A stretch of 22,350 nucleotides of DNA from a virus, in IMG/VR virus record IMGVR_UViG_3300032053_000580, positions 1-22,350 of that record. The stretch is one strand, 5' to 3'. The first letter of the stretch is position 1. Each line of letters begins with the position of its first letter. Made by a program: the position numbers and the translations under genes. Below the pieces are notes generated by a model. That model had not been told where the DNA came from. It did no database searches and saw only the letters and a program-made list of their open reading frames with translations. Of the stretch, positions 21,591 to 22,350 are shown piece by piece.

Positions 21591-22350
21591 ATGAAGCGCA
21601 TCACCATCCTTCTGGCCCTGACCTTGGTCCTGGCCCTTGCGGCCCGGCCGGTCATGGCCGACGTCGTCTCCGCCAAGGCAGGATCGGGCGGCGTCACGAT
21701 CAATACGTTCGTGAAACTCTCAGCGGCCGGGACGGTCGTCACGGCAACCGCAGTCGGCGACTCGGTCGTCGGCGTCTGCCGGCAGACGGCAGCCGAAGGC
21801 GCCCTGACCAGTTACGCCACGGCCGGCGAGTGGACGGCAGTCAACGCCGGCGAGGCGGTTGCGGTCGGGGACCTCGTGACGGCCGGGGCGAGCGGCGAGG
21901 CTTACGTCCTCGACGATTCCGACGCCTCGGACCAGCAGGTCGCCGGCAAGGCCCTGACGGCCGACGACGGTTCGGGCACGGTCACCGTGATCGTGTGCTA
22001 TGGGAGCGAACAATCCTACGCCGCGCCGGCGAGCCTCGTCATCGGCGGCGGGTACGGCGATACGGGTTGCACGATTGCGACGGATGGCAATATCTCGACC
22101 GACGGCGCCCTTCTCTTTAAGGGCGGTCTCACGATCACCAATACCACCGTGACGGGTACCTGGACGAACATCGGCACGATCACCACGGCCGATCTGAACG
22201 GCGGCACGATCGACGGGGCGACGGTCGGCGCAGCGACGCCGGCCGCCGGCAAGTTCACCACGCTCGAATCGACCGGAGTCACGACTCTCGGTGGAAATAT
22301 AACCATCACCACCCCGACCGTCACCGGCACCTGGACCAATATCGGCACGA
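21591..22350 (+). CDS. Secreted decoration-like protein fused to fibre-type repeats (partial)
   Basis: The frame is open to the window edge (253 residues visible). Residues 1-23 look like a signal peptide: basic KR, the hydrophobic ILLALTLVLALA, and cleavage after VMA. Residues 24-140 are Gly/Ala/Val-rich strands similar to DUF2190-type capsid decoration proteins (GDSVVGVCRQTAAEGALTSY, GEAVAVGDLVTAGASGEAYVL), which normally follow the capsid gene as here. From residue 186 a 57-residue unit with TVTGTWTNIGT and ATPAAGKFTTLEST, a motif of phage tail fibres, begins to repeat (second copy from 243). AAAGGAG lies six bases upstream. The combination of export signal, decoration part and fibre repeats is odd; the C-terminus is not visible. 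Confidence 0.8.
   Translation, partial: MKRITILLALTLVLALAARPVMADVVSAKAGSGGVTINTFVKLSAAGTVVTATAVGDSVVGVCRQTAAEGALTSYATAGEWTAVNAGEAVAVGDLVTAGASGEAYVLDDSDASDQQVAGKALTADDGSGTVTVIVCYGSEQSYAAPASLVIGGGYGDTGCTIATDGNISTDGALLFKGGLTITNTTVTGTWTNIGTITTADLNGGTIDGATVGAATPAAGKFTTLESTGVTTLGGNITITTPTVTGTWTNIGT
22146..22350 (+). repeat. 171-bp tandem coding repeat (second copy cut by window end)
   Basis: The unit starting at 22146 (ACCGTGACGGGTACCTGGAC) recurs at 22317 with synonymous differences (ACCGTCACCGGCACCTGGAC). The amino-acid unit is 57 residues. Only the first 34 bases of the second copy are visible. Confidence 0.75.

Noticed and set aside
21476-22120. Plus-strand frame beginning at GTG 21476 after AAGGAC
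   Set aside because: It becomes Arg/Gly-rich out-of-frame sequence over the decoration-like gene, which has the better ribosome site, a signal peptide and repeats in its own frame.

Overview
The window is part of a Mu-like transposable phage or prophage in a high-GC bacterium. A DDE transposase, a MuB-type ATPase, a Gam-like protein and a GemA-like protein form a leftward early operon. A rightward block carries Mu-type gp25/26/27/28 equivalents followed by an HK97-type head module. Many junctions carry short repeats that I associate, from general knowledge, with Planctomycetota and related environmental genomes: a 9-bp CGCAGAGAA-type repeat, several 7-bp repeats and a GCGGCTTAGC element. That host assignment is inference; no rRNA or host marker gene is visible.

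Layout. Positions 1-175 hold no supportable gene but include a 10-bp-period repeat. A rho-independent terminator (176-201) closes the leftward operon. From its promoter (9705-9677) the operon reads: Ner-like HTH protein, small unknown protein, transposase (MuA), ATPase (MuB), Gam-like, two small unknowns, GemA-like, a beta-class DNA methyltransferase, a small unknown, two proteins with winged-helix-like segments, and a zinc-ribbon protein. Many of these genes abut or overlap, and several start with GTG or TTG. The divergent control region at 9600-9706 holds overlapping promoters for the early operon and for a rightward repressor-like gene (9706-10164).

Rightward, a near-consensus promoter (10196-10224) drives a small accessory block of unknown proteins, a GcrA-like HTH protein and a membrane protein. 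A second regulator, similar to the first (12675-13088), precedes the late block: membrane/coiled-coil protein (gp25-like), winged-helix protein (gp26-like), a C5-cytosine methyltransferase inserted before gp27, terminase small and large subunits, a fused portal-MuF protein, prohead protease, major capsid protein, and an unfinished secreted decoration/fibre-like protein running off the right edge.

The parts suggest a temperate phage that replicates by transposition, packages with a Mu-type terminase into an HK97-fold capsid, and methylates DNA with two enzymes that have no restriction partner in view. The most unusual aspect is how the short repeats are built into it. They bracket the adenine/N4-cytosine methyltransferase as a 32/35 inverted repeat, form the linker of the portal-MuF fusion, lie in frame inside the transposase, and supply the ends of several proteins. 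Tail, lysis and right-end sequences lie outside the window.
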